A stretch of DNA of 64,000 nucleotides from assembly GCA_036365515.1 (NCBI GenBank), contig CM070877.1:14680201-14744200 (forward strand), in the 5' to 3' direction. Source of the DNA: Torymus aiolomorphi. Lineage: Eukaryota; Arthropoda; Insecta; Hymenoptera; Torymidae. Below are positions 12,901-23,900 of the stretch, in pieces; the stretch's first letter is position 1; each line of letters begins with the position of its first letter. The notes beneath the pieces were generated by a model. That model had not been told where the DNA came from and did not search any database. It was given only the letters and a program-made list of their open reading frames with translations. The translations under genes and the position numbers were made by a program.

Positions 12901-13835
12901 AATACCGCCTGTAAGCCGACCGCGGCGCCCGTCACTGGTGCCAGGTGAGTGGGGTTTTCTGAATTTGTGTACTTAAAGAGTTGGACTGTGTGCGAGAAGG
13001 AACAGAAACTTTGGAAGGGTGTCTAGATAAACTGAAAAAGATGTTAGTTAGCAATTAATTGCTAACTATTTTTATTGTAATTTTTGTTTTATCGATTTAA
13101 ATTCCATTGAAAAAAATAGATCTGATTAAAAAATCATTTTTAAATTAATTATCTTCAAGAGCGGAAAAGTAATTTTCGAAATTTTGAAAATAGTTTAATT
13201 GTGAAGATACTTTAACTATAAGAAAAATTATCTCGTATTAATCAAACTAATATTAGTTAATAATTAAGTAAAAACTTCTGTTATCTAATTTGAAAAAGGT
13301 GTTACGTGTCGGGATGGGGTAAGAACCTCTTCGGCCCCACTGGAGCTTATCAGAGCATCATGAGGGAAGTTGACGTGCCTATTCTTGACAACACAAACTG
13401 CGAAAACAGACTGCGACAGACGAGATTGGGTGCAGCCTACGTCTTGAATAGAAACAGCTTCATGTGTGCTGGTGGTGAACAAGGAAAAGACGCCTGCACT
13501 GTAAGTACCTTTAAGAACATCTGTAAAATTGCACAATTTTGTTATGCAATACGATTCAGCTACATAACATACTACGTTGTCAATAAGACATAAGTAGCAA
13601 AATCTTTTACTAACAAAGACAATACTTTCAACTAAAAAAGTATTTAAAAAAATCTAAATCACTTTTCCAGGGCGACGGTGGCTCACCCCTCGTCTGTAGA
13701 CGCTCAAGCGGACAGTGGGAAGTTGTGGGCATCGTCGCTTGGGGCATCGGCTGCGCCAATCCTGGCGTTCCCGGCGTCTACACGAACGTCTTCAACTTTC
13801 TGACCTGGATCAACAACGTCATCTCCACCGCGTAA
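6991..13835 (+). CDS. CLIP-domain serine protease homologue, copy 1 (PPAF2-like, inactive)
   Basis: Exons are 6991-7117, 8688-8779, 9825-10075, 12708-12944, 13299-13500 and 13671-13835 (357 aa). All introns are GT-AG and phases agree throughout. Residues 1-19 form a signal peptide. C51, C53, C59, C80, C87 and C88 give a CLIP-domain pattern, and C100 probably links to C225. The S1-type domain keeps H151 (TAAH) and D203 (ENDIAV), but the catalytic Ser is G306 (GDGGS), so it should be proteolytically dead. D300 in the specificity pocket is retained. The Cys42-Cys58 disulfide is absent (LGSG and AAHK). There is no R-IVGG activation site; R69 within IDIRIVNN, inside the CLIP domain, is a plausible cleavage point. 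Known relatives act in haemolymph as cofactors of prophenoloxidase activation, and some wasp venom homologues block it. Which role applies here is inference. Confidence 0.92.
7257..7475. mobile_element. Hairpin insertion with CGAGCGAAGCGAG apex (intron 1, copy 1)
   Basis: Unit 3 lacks this stretch at the matching place (about 28694), which defines a roughly 219-bp insertion. An imperfect hairpin (AAGCGATTTTATCC... against ...GTTAAAATCACCTT) is centred on CCCGAGCGAAGCGAGGG at 7314-7330. The start, TAGTACATTTCGATAC, matches the starts of the relatives at 22719 and 48330. Confidence 0.65.
7489..7522. mobile_element. 34-bp minimal CACTGAGAAAA hairpin MITE
   Basis: Two CACTGAGAAAA inverted repeats are separated by about 12 bp and flanked by TA on both sides (7487-7488 and 7523-7524). 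Unit 3 has the uninterrupted site (ATTCATAGTAG), and unit 2 has a degraded relative. The ends match the 262-bp element at 8893. Confidence 0.65.
8035..8055 (+). other. Candidate 21-nt in-frame microexon, copy 1
   Basis: A pyrimidine-rich CTTTTTTCAG acceptor and a GTAAGT donor enclose exactly 21 nt in intron 1. Splicing between exons 1 and 2 preserves phase and would add seven residues, RALVEII, and change the junction Thr to Ser. The same arrangement occurs in copy 3 at 29305-29325, in a block more conserved than the surrounding intron. Copy 2 has lost the block. Two of the 21 bases differ between copies and both changes alter residues, so constraint on the peptide is weak. It may also simply be part of a conserved regulatory block. 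Confidence 0.35.
8893..9154. mobile_element. 262-bp TA-flanked inverted-repeat MITE (intron 2, copy 1)
   Basis: The ends read CACTGAGAAAAAAGTTT and its imperfect complement AAACTCATTTCTCAGTG. The arms pair over most of their length. The flanks are TA on both sides. Unit 2 has the uninterrupted site at about 19634 (ATAGACATGCTTACC), which confirms the insertion. The TA target suggests a Tc1/mariner-type transposase, but no coding capacity is present. Confidence 0.75.
10290..10872. mobile_element. 583-bp TTAA-flanked foldback (intron 3, copy 1)
   Basis: A nearly full-length inverted repeat begins GGTGGCTCATGCGGGC, ends with the complement, and has TTAA on both sides (10286-10289 and 10873-10876). 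Unit 2 carries the same left flank (GCTTGCCTCAACCTTTTTAA) without the element at about 21915. TTAA targets are typical of piggyBac-type elements. It has no coding capacity. Confidence 0.8.
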
Positions 13836-13941
13836 AGGCGAACGTCTAATCTCTCTCCTCAAATCTCATAGAAAGACGCTATTCGCGATAAAGAAGGAAT
13901 TGCAAGTCGAATTTTACTGCTGTCTTTTATGGCGTTTTTAA

Positions 13942-14627
13942 GGTAGTAGTTGTGTTAATTCAAAGAGTTTTATTTTTTAATTTTTACCACAACATAATAT
14001 AATCTAATAACCAGAGAAATAATATATGTGATAGAGAGGTAGATTGTCTTAATGAAAAAAATTTGTTATAAATAATTATTTATCAAATACATCTAGATAT
14101 TGTTGCTCGAAGAACAAGTTACTTTCGCTTCTTACCAATTTTTTATTTTTTATTCGATTTTAATATTTGACGCCTCGTTTTGCTGTTTAAACATTTGACT
14201 ACGACCCATCCAGGCTCATATAACGAAATAGTTAATTTATACGAAATAAGGTGTAATTGCTTATAGTAGAATTCAAATTTTTTCGAGTTTTTTATTCTTG
14301 AACTGTAAACAATTTCACTTTACTTCGTATACAATGGTCATTTTATAATATGAGCCTGGATGGGTCGTAGTCAAATGTTTAAACAGCAAAACAAGGCGCC
14401 AAATATTAAAATCGAATAAAAAATAAAAAATTGGTAAGAAGCGAAAGTGACTCGTTCTTCGAGCAACAATGTCTACATGTATTTGATAAATAATTATTTA
14501 TAAGAAATTTTTTACCTTAAGACAATGTACCTCTCTATCACATATATTATTTCTCTGGCTATTAGATTATATTAGGTTGTGATAAAAATTAAACAATAAA
14601 ACCCTTCGAATTAACACGACTACTACC
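13942..14627. mobile_element. 686-bp TTAA-flanked foldback in the 3' flank of copy 1
   Basis: The ends are GGTAGTAGTTGTG and its complement, and the arms are about 280 bp each around a central stretch near 14225-14350. TTAA lies at 13938-13941 and 14628-14631. Units 2 (TTAA at 25275-25278) and 3 (TTAA at 35361-35364) have the empty site, so the insertion followed the triplication. It lies between the stop codon at 13835 and the AATAAA at 14669, so it is probably transcribed in the 3' UTR. Confidence 0.85.
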
Positions 14628-14668
14628 TTAAACGAGAACGGGAACAGCAATTGCGCATGGAATGGTGC

Positions 14669-14674
14669 AATAAA
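14669..14674 (+). terminator. Polyadenylation signal candidate of homologue gene 1
   Basis: AATAAA lies in a segment shared by all units. Units 2 and 3 have AATGAA at the matching places (25316 and 35402). In copy 1 it is pushed about 690 bp further from the stop codon by the hairpin insertion. Confidence 0.4.
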
Positions 14675-15342
14675 GCGTTTTTTGAATGAGTATTTTCATT
14701 TAATTCGATAGCTAGAGACAGGTAGCTAATGAGAAATTGTTGTGTATCTGTTCGTCTCGAACATAGTTTTACGAAGGGAAATTAGTTTTACCTCCGTGTG
14801 ATTATTAAAAATAAGCTTTCGTGGCTGCGTGCAGGAGCAGTACAGACTGGATTAAATTTGTATTTTCCAATTTTTCATCAAATCTTCTCTCCTCTTATTC
14901 AACATTAGATTATAAATATTTCTTTTCTTTGTTTTTGTACATATTATAGACTTACGCTTCGTAATATTTCAATATACATGTATTTCTAGAGAAAACGCAA
15001 AAACCGGCTTATCAACTGTGTAGTTTTGCGTTCGTTCCTGAAAACCGTAAGGAAACACATGAGCGCAAGAAAATGGAAATAATGAGCTGTTTATTTCTGC
15101 AGTCAAACGATGAAACTTTATTCTCATACGTTATTTTTTACTTATGCATCGGTTTTCTCTCCTCGAGCTTGAAGCAATATTTTTCAACTTAAGTTCGCTA
15201 TTATTAATTATTTAATTTTTACTCTATAATTTTTGTTTTAAAAAGTACGCGAATACTGATTGTGGATTAAACATTATTTAATATAGTGATGATCGCCGAT
15301 ATTCGCGTGTATTTATATGCAGATATATATTTATACTTACTA

Positions 15343-15499
15343 TAGGAGAGGGTTAGGCCTCCAGACCATGGGTTCGGCTCAAAAATGTTTTTGAATGTAG
15401 AAATCTAAAATTATTTAAAAAAAACTTTAAAAAGTTCTTCTTAAAATGCTAACCATTTAATCTTGGCAAGTCCGTGATCCGGAGGCCTGACCCTGTCCT
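15343..15499. mobile_element. Short inverted-repeat element at the unit 1/unit 2 boundary
   Basis: Terminal repeats of about 25 bp begin TAGGAGAGGGTTAGGCCTCC and end with the imperfect complement near CCTGACCCTGTCCT. A homologous element lies at the unit 2/unit 3 boundary (25842-26049). Neither the left edge of unit 1 nor the right edge of unit 3 carries it. Confidence 0.6.
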
Positions 15500-17783
15500 G
15501 GCTAGGTTGCAACTGTCAATTTATTGTGGTTCGTGTCCGAAAATTTCATTGTATATTAAAAGTAATTTATCAAATACTATCAAAGAAATAAATGCGTATA
15601 AATTAGTCATTATACGGTTCAGTTGTAAAAAAATATATGTACAATTATAATACGAATGTATTTTAGTAAAAGGTATACAATTTGAGTTCAAGCTAATTTT
15701 GATAAATACAATTATAACATAATTAAAATAACAATTATAGCTATATAATTTAAATAATAACCCTGGTGAAAATATTTTTATCAAAAAAGTAACGAAGTGT
15801 TCCAAATGAGTAATATTTATTTAGAATTATTTATTAATCAGTTATTCATTATACTATTCATAAGGTTTATGTTCTATTACTTATCCAAGAAACACTGTGG
15901 ATATATTAAGCAAAAAATCATAAAAAACAAAAAATTAATTAACATTCATAGTAATTTCATGAAAAAGTAATGAATAATAGATTCTAAAAATGATAATGAA
16001 TTTATTATTAATCACTGAGTAATTATGTTATAGTATGATCTTATATGGAAAAATAGGATTTTGTATTATAAAAGTATGTCTGATTTGGAACACGTGTAAC
16101 AAAGTACTTTGTTACTTTTTTCATAAAAATATTTTCACCAGGAAACTGAACTTGAACTGTTCCATAAAAACAACATTTGTCCTAACAGGTATGAACTGAC
16201 AAATTCATACCCATAAACATGAGTAGATATACGTGTATGTCAAACATAGCCAGACGTTACTCTTTACAGCGCGATTTTCTTTATGAGTAACGTAAAAGAA
16301 ACATAATGACCTAATAAAATAAGTACTGAGAACCTTGCCGGAAATAATATTAGCATAACTTGGCAACAGAACTGTGAAGTACCTAAAAGAACGTAAAAAT
16401 GTGTAATAACACGTGATACACTAGAAATTATGTAATGTTGAATTTTGTAGTCTATTCTGTAAAAATGATGCATGTATATTTTATCATCATTCTTTTTCGT
16501 TTTTGAAAAATTAGAATATTTCTTTCAAGACTTGAAGAATTCTGAGAACTGAACTAGAATGGTTATTTATTTAATCGCAGACTTTAATGTTGAATTGTCA
16601 TGCGAACAGCAATATTAATTGTTCGAGAAAAATACATAGAAGTCTTGTAATTTTATAAATGGTTTTTATATCACCTAAAACATTTGCCAAAATAATGAAT
16701 ATCAATTACTAATGTATAATTCCAAATATTATTCATTATGTATTAAGTTAAAACTATTCTAGGCAGCTAAATACTAATATATGTTAATACAATTTGTATA
16801 TTATTCGAAATCTTATTTCCAACAAAAAAAATGTTTTTGTTAACTTTTATCAATGCTGCTTACTTTGTAAAAATTCGCGGAAATAAAATGTTTCATGTAA
16901 CGGGCGTAATTTTAGCACAAATTATTATTCAAAACGTGATTTTTGTCGTTATTCAAAGGTACGGAGGTTATTCAGAGGCAACAACCAATTTTCAACACTG
17001 ACGTCATTTCGGCGCTTTTCCTGAAAAAAGTCGGTATCGCTCACAAAACTTTAGTTAAAAATATGGCATCAATGTCATATTCTTAATTATAATGATATGA
17101 TTATTAAAATTTTAATGATTCTGGCCGAATGCGCTAGGAAAAATTGGAGTCTCTAAATTTGCCTCAAGTTCCTAAATTTTACTTGATGTCATGTATAAAT
17201 ACTGCTTAAATGAAATTAATTAAATTTTTGTTTACAGCTTTTATAGTTATACAGTAACAATGCTTTCTTAGCATAATTTAAGAACGATGAATTATTATAG
17301 CTCCATCAATTTTATAGAAAAAACCGTTTATTTTACAAACAATCGTGTAAATTGAAGAAAAGAAAAATTCCTACCGATTCCTACTTTACTAAAATGTTCA
17401 AAAAATATATAAAGCCCATAACGATCTTTTCCCAAATAATATAATAAAATATTAGCTTTTGCTTTCACTATTATAGAAATTGATAAAATATTTACTAAAA
17501 CAACCATATCTGCAACCGAATTCCATTAAAAACGTGTAAAACATTACCTTCTCACCTTAAAAATAACCCAACACACATTATCTGAAAAAAATGCTTATCA
17601 TCAGTAACAAAAACATTCTGCAACTAAACAAGCCACGGCGACTCCCTCGCACCATTGACCCGCCACTCCCACTGACAAATATCCGTCGCGTCTTCCCTAT
17701 AATGATTGTCCTACACCTCCGACAAACACGTCTATATATCTTCATTACCCATAAACTACAAACCTGTAAACCTCACACGCTAT

Positions 17784-17806
17784 CTCCGCGTAAATATATT
17801 CACGCA
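17784..17806 (+). promoter_or_regulatory. Promoter segment present in copies 2 and 3 only
   Basis: An AT-rich stretch containing CGCGTAAATATATTCACG lies about 85-100 bp upstream of the TATA region. It is found in copy 2 and, almost identically, in copy 3 at 28203-28224. Copy 1 jumps directly to CACGCAGGAG. Whether it binds a factor is unknown. Confidence 0.4.
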
Positions 17807-17882
17807 GGAGTGCGACCTTCCCCCAGCTCATAAAATTTGTGTCGCTCAATGCGTCGCGCGACGCTACTCCTTTTGTTTCGCC

Positions 17883-17895
17883 TATACTTAAAAGG
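17883..17895 (+). promoter_or_regulatory. Altered TATA region of homologue gene 2
   Basis: The position of TATAAAA in copies 1 and 3 reads TATACTTAAAAGG here, as if four bases interrupted the box. The surrounding GCC and CCCGAGG context is otherwise conserved. A weaker or shifted promoter is a reasonable inference. Confidence 0.55.
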
Positions 17896-17989
17896 CCCGA
17901 GGTGCCGCTGCGCCATAGTCGCGCTCACCTGCACTGCTGACAGGTGCACATTATAAGTAATAGTTGTTTGGTTCTTGTAGAGATACAAG

Positions 17990-20900
17990 ATGAAGATTTT
18001 CGCGGTAACTCTGATTTGCGCGTGGAGTGGCGTGGTGCTTGGACAGAACGAGAACGGAATCATCTTCAGTAGTAATACGAACCCGGTTGTCATCCTTCCC
18101 AGAATGCCGGTCAATCCAAGTATGTACTGAAATTTTAGGTTTTTACGCGTGTGTATTAGAAGTTAGAGTAGCGAATCATAGATTTTCTGTATCAGAAAGT
18201 TTGGTTGTAAAGATGTCATTTGTGTTGTAATAATTTAGTAAAAGTGTTGATAGTTTAGACAATAATAATTTATACACTCAGAAAAAATTTGATTTATTTA
18301 ATTAAACGTTGTAGCAGTTGTAGTAGTAAGTGTTGTTAGAGTTTAACATTCAAGTGATTTGTTTTTGTCCTTATTGTAATAAAAACAAGACATTGACAAA
18401 GCATGATATTGACATTTATTTAAAACAAATTTAAAGTGGTATGGTAAATAAAGTAATGAAAATTTCTTGCGCATAATTCAATCTTTCCCGCATCAGCCAC
18501 ATTAAATGTTTTATTCCATTCTCCTCATTATCGACAAATCAAATGTGCAATTATATTCAGCTGAAACGTTAATTTTAGTACACTGCATGACTTGAATATT
18601 ATAATTTTGCAAATCATACAATTTATTGAGCAATGAAAAATAACAGTACATTATGCAACAAGGGAGTAAAGTCGCATATTATTCCCGCTGGTAGGTTTAC
18701 TATCCGAGCTAAGCGAGGGTAGTAATCACCTGAGGAAATTATCGACTTTAATCCCGTCTTACATACTGTACTTTACTCCGAGCTCCACTGTCGCCACTTT
18801 ATAGATTTGAAAAGTTATTTTGTATTTATGTATATTATAATTTTATTAGTTTTAACCAAATTCACCATAAACTTAAATAATTAGACTATGTTACTTTACT
18901 CCCGCACATGCGGGAATAAAGTAAAAGAGGGAATCAGACGCCACTTTTGCCCCGCTTTCCAGGCTAAGTGGCCAATAGTGGAAATGGGCATAATAGTACA
19001 TTAGTTCAAGGGGCAAAAGTAACAGATTTTTCCCGCGGCTGGGTTTACTGTCTATAGTAATCTAAAGTAATCTAAAGTAATCTAGGTTAATCTAGGGTAA
19101 TCTACTTTCGTCCCGTGTTGCATATAGTATTTTTATTCATTCTCGACCGTGGTTACTTTTTGACCTGAAAAGCGGGGCCGACGTGTTATATTTTTTTATA
19201 TTTTATTATAAAATTAATATTATTGTAAAAAAAATTGTAAAAGAAAAAAAAATCTCAATTTTACTTTTGCCCCGCAAGATGTGGTTTACGGGAAATATAT
19301 GCTACTTTCGCCCCGATGTTGGGGGGCAAAAAGTGGCCACATCAGCCGAGTATGGAATAAAATTTTTTATCATTATCCTGATAGAATTTTATATCCATTT
19401 TATTCTTATTTTTAGCGCCTCCGATCGTCAATCAGAATTGCGTATGTGTTGTTGCGGGAACCTGCCCCCCAGGTAATACCGCCCTACCGCCTACCCAGAT
19501 AGACTTCCGCATTGTCAATAATGTAAGTAATAATAATAATTTCTATCTTAAAATAGTTCTACCTTTATTTAGCCGCACTCCACTATCGATAAATTTTACA
19601 TTAGACCGTCGTTAGAAAGAGGTCACATATAGACATGCTTACCAAAAATAGATTAATTACATGTTGGATGTTTTTAAATTGTTATTCAGATCTTAATGAT
19701 TAATCAATATAAACAATGCACCACAATAATATAATTATGTTAACCCGAGAAAAAATTATTTATATATGAGCTTATATGATCATATATCGTCACGTGGTAT
19801 GAAGAAAAGCCAACTTGGAAGTTATAGGCGAAGAAAAGCCAAAAACGCGTCTAAGGCGAAGAAAAGCCAGTTTGCGTCCTCCCAGACGAAGCAAAGCCAG
19901 TTTGCGCCCTCCCAGGCGAAGAAAAGCCAGTTTGAATCTTCCCAGACGAAGAAAAGCCAGTTTGCGCCGTTCCTGCGGAGGAAAAATCCCAACTAACGGC
20001 ATCTAACCAATTACTAGTTATCTAATTATTTTGACTGATCATCTTTTTATATTTCTATCTATCTTTTTAAAAAGATTTTGAATCTTTTGGCTATCTTTTT
20101 ATCTTTATCTTATCTTATTATCTGAAAGTTACCTATAAGATACCAGCTAAATGTTACTTTCATTTGAGAAATGTCTAACTGGCTTTTCTTCATCTGAGAG
20201 GGCGCAAACTGCCTTTTCTTCGTCTGGGAGAACGCAAACTGGCTTTTCTTCGCCTTAAACGTGTTTTTAGCTTTTTTTCGCCTGTAACTTCCAAGTTGGC
20301 TTTTCTTCGTACCGCGCGACGATATACCTACATATAAAAATCATGCATGGACGCATGCATATATAAGTTATACCGATGTATTACAGACCTTTCATTTAAA
20401 TATGCATTATTTGAAAAAATAGAGCCACATTTTGTTTTAATCTCTACTGAACTTTTTGCAGTTTTCTTCATAGCAAAATTGACTTTCAATTATGGCAATG
20501 CAGAGACACTCATGCTCTAAATATATAAATACTTGTTCAAAATATTAAAAATCATCAAATAACTTTGGAGGGTTCAATTTAATAAGAAATAGATGTTTCC
20601 AATTCAATGACGTTTCATCGCATCTCCTAATTTCTTTTTCCCTTTCATTTCTCTCAAATATTTCAAGTGTTGAAGATAAGATAACTAAATCCAGATTAAA
20701 ATCAAAACTGGAAACCGCAATGCAACTATTCACATTACCATTGTACAACCTTAACCCTCCCATATCACGAATTTCCGCAGGGAGCGACGACATCAAGCTG
20801 CCCCGCCGGCTACGTGCTCTGCTGCACGATCAAAAGCGGCAACCAGGTGGACAGCACCTGCGGCATCCGCAAGATCCCGTCGACGGGGACGGCGGTCCCC

Positions 20901-23900
20901 GGACAGGCACCGTTCGGCGCTTACCCCTGGCAGGCGGCTCTGCTCACCACCCAGGAGGCGTTCCTCGGGTCCGGCGTGCTGCTTGATTCTACCCACGTGT
21001 TGACAGCTGCGCACAAGATCGCCGCTTACGTGTGAGTATAATATAAGGTTTTTAGACGGAAATTAGAAGTGTGCGGAAATGGAAAAAGATTCTATACAAC
21101 TGGTGCGTAAAATGTGCAAGTTGCGTGTGATATATTTTGCAACAGCAGGCGTAAAAAATGATTTTACGCACTGATAAACTTTATTCTGCATGCTAGATCA
21201 ATGTACCAAAAGATGGCATTTCGATCATTCACAAGGGGATCATAGACCTATAGGCCTTTGAAGCGAAAATCACTAGAAAAAATAAAACAAAATATAATTA
21301 GTTGTACATACTAATAATATATTATAAGTAGGCACAATTTCTGATAAAATGGCCCCAGATATAATCTGTAGATCAATTTTACTCAGAGATATTGCATTGC
21401 TAAGATTTTTGTTTTGGTACAGCTTTTTGAAAAAAGTATTCGATAGATTTTCATGAGGCAGGTCTTAAAATACTTCAAATTCATGCGATTGTGGATCTAA
21501 GAGTTGGAAATATAAGATTTCCTGCAGCAAATAATTTGTAAATGCCAAAAACTACAAAAAACATAAAAATTCATAAAATTCATGATTTAAAAGTAATTTT
21601 TTCCATAAAAAACATATTTGTTTCAGGAAATCTTATATTTCCAACTCTTAGATCGATTTCAAGTACTTTAAGACCTATCCCATGAAAATCTAACGAATAC
21701 TTTTTTCAAAAAACTCTACCAAAACAAAAATCTTGGCAATACAATATCTCTGAGTAAAATTGGTCTACAGATTATATCTCGGGCCATTTTATCAGAAATT
21801 GTGCCTACTTTTAATATATTATTAGTATAACTAATTATTATATTTTATTATATTGATCCCTTCACTTTTTCGAGAAATTCAATTTTTTTAAAGCAGCTTG
21901 CCTCAACCTTTTTAACCATTAATGCGCAAAACGAGAAATTTGTGCACGCAAGTTCAAGTTTACAATTCGAATAGACAATGGGGGTAATTTCTTTCCAAAA
22001 TCGCATACAGAAAGTTTTCGAGAGTGCTCTTTCAGAATCTCGTGTTTATTTTGCATAAAAACGTCAAAAACCGAATTTTTTTTCGGTTTTTTTCTTTAAA
22101 AAAAACTGATTTTTTTCGTCTTTTTTTTCAAAGTCGATTATTTGTTGTTGATGCTTTTGAATAATCATATAATCATCAGGAATCGTGATCCGAATGTCTA
22201 AATTTTCTGAAACTGTGGTTTTGAAAACTTTTTTGCTTTGATTTTTGCAAAATGGCCACTTTTGTACAGCATTGTAATAAAAGTTTAGTGATTTTTTTAC
22301 TCGAAAAGGAACAGATTTACAACAAAATTTTATGCAACAAAAAAGGCTTTGAATTAGCCAAAGAAAATGTGTAAATTTTTTCAGAATTTTTTGGACCATT
22401 TTTGGTTTTTCGAATTTGGCCATTTTAAAAATATGTATATAAATATGTATTTTCTTTCCCTTTGTACAAAGATTTTCTTAATAAAGCCTTATCGTGCGCA
22501 TCTTGATGTCATTGACTTGATTCACTTCAAATTTCATGTTGTATTAAAATAAATATCTAAAGATGCTTACAACTGGAGATAATATGGACAATATAAAGAT
22601 AAATCATTCCTCTGCTTTATGGCTCGTTAATTTTTGACGCAAAACGTATTTAACCAGGAGCGATTGTTCGTTAAGTAAACAAGGCCCTAAATCTACAATT
22701 ATACAATTCGTACGATTATAGCTAGTACATTACGATACGGGTGTGGAAGGTGATTATTTACCGCATGAGACGTTTTTCGCACGAGCGAAGCGAGTGAAAA
22801 AAGTCAAATGCGGTAAAAATCACCTTACGTACCAGTGTCATACAGTATTTTATACCACGAGAGCCGAATAATCATATTAAAGTTATGATTTTGAGGTTAG
22901 AGTGGTATAAAAATAATTACATCCTGACAACCAGTTGAAGTAGATGGTATTTTTCTAAAAAAAGAAAAGAATTCATTTTGTCATTGTTACTCATTAAATG
23001 ATATTGTTTAACAATGTATAATGTGTATGAGACGGTATAAATATTTATGTATAAATTAATGAATAATTTGAGATGAACGTCAGTAATAGAATTTGAAAAT
23101 TTCCAATAATTTATGCCATTTTTAGGATAAATGCTCGAATAACTAATAGGTTTTTCTTAATAAATAGCAGTAATCAAAAGAAAGAAGCGCGATTATCGCA
23201 TTATATTATACTTAAGGTGGCTTGGGCGCGTGGTGTCGTATCTAGTCGGGGCCCCAGTGGGGGCCTTCTGTGTTTTTTGCAATTTCCGAAATTTTGATTT
23301 TAGTAATCACCTCCGAACTACTTTAGAAAGTTTTAAAAAATCTGGGTTTTGTTACAAAACGGAAAAAATTGCCATTCCTATAATTACTTATTCGTGTACC
23401 TGCGCGTAATGTGCATGCGCAGAAGCACATTTACAAAGTTTATCGCTAATATCTCTTTAATTTGGTCGTTTACACATAATTATGATGACAGCATTGGAAT
23501 CTACATTTAAAAATGTTCAATTTGATATCTCATTTAATAAAAATTATCTCTTAATAATGGAATAAATACAAAATTAACGTCTTTTCCCATAAGGTTACAT
23601 GTAAAAAGAAACGTTTTAGAAACCTAGTTTTCTCTAAAATTTGGTCGTTGACCTTGTATTTTCTTGATATAAATGAAAAGTTTAATGTTCAAAGAATATC
23701 TGTGTTAAATTTCAGAAATATTTAGCTCTGTTTAACAAAGCACCCAAGCCACTCTTTTCATTGACATCTGTCTTGCTAGAAGTAAAATAAATATTAATTA
23801 TAATTATAATATTATTAGAATAACATTTCAGACTATAAAAGCAACAGGAATAATAGAAAAATTTTAGAAAATCACGATCATTAAAAATGTCGTCAATAAA

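Larger units (their letters stand above)
4767..15490 (+). repeat. Tandem unit 1 of three (homologue copy 1)
   Basis: From about 4767 the sequence aligns by eye with the stretches starting near 15500 and 26050. The alignment continues, with insertions and deletions, through promoter, gene and 3' flank. The unit carries homologue gene 1. Its private insertions include hairpins at 7257, 7489, 8893, 10290 and 13942. The left boundary is approximate because the three sequences lose similarity gradually there. Confidence 0.75.

Noticed and set aside
19766..19996. Repetitive 76-codon frame with KKSQFAPSQ-like units
   Set aside because: Produced by a 33-bp tandem repeat inside a foldback element; the period divisible by three keeps all frames alike. 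No gene context.
20793..21014. Minus-strand frames opposite exon 3 (also 30688-31032)
   Set aside because: Antisense shadows of the same GC-rich exon, no domain and no independent splice structure.
22064..22423. 119-codon minus-strand frame, Lys/Phe-rich
   Set aside because: Lies in low-complexity T-rich intron sequence of copy 2 only; composition explains the frame, no domain seen.
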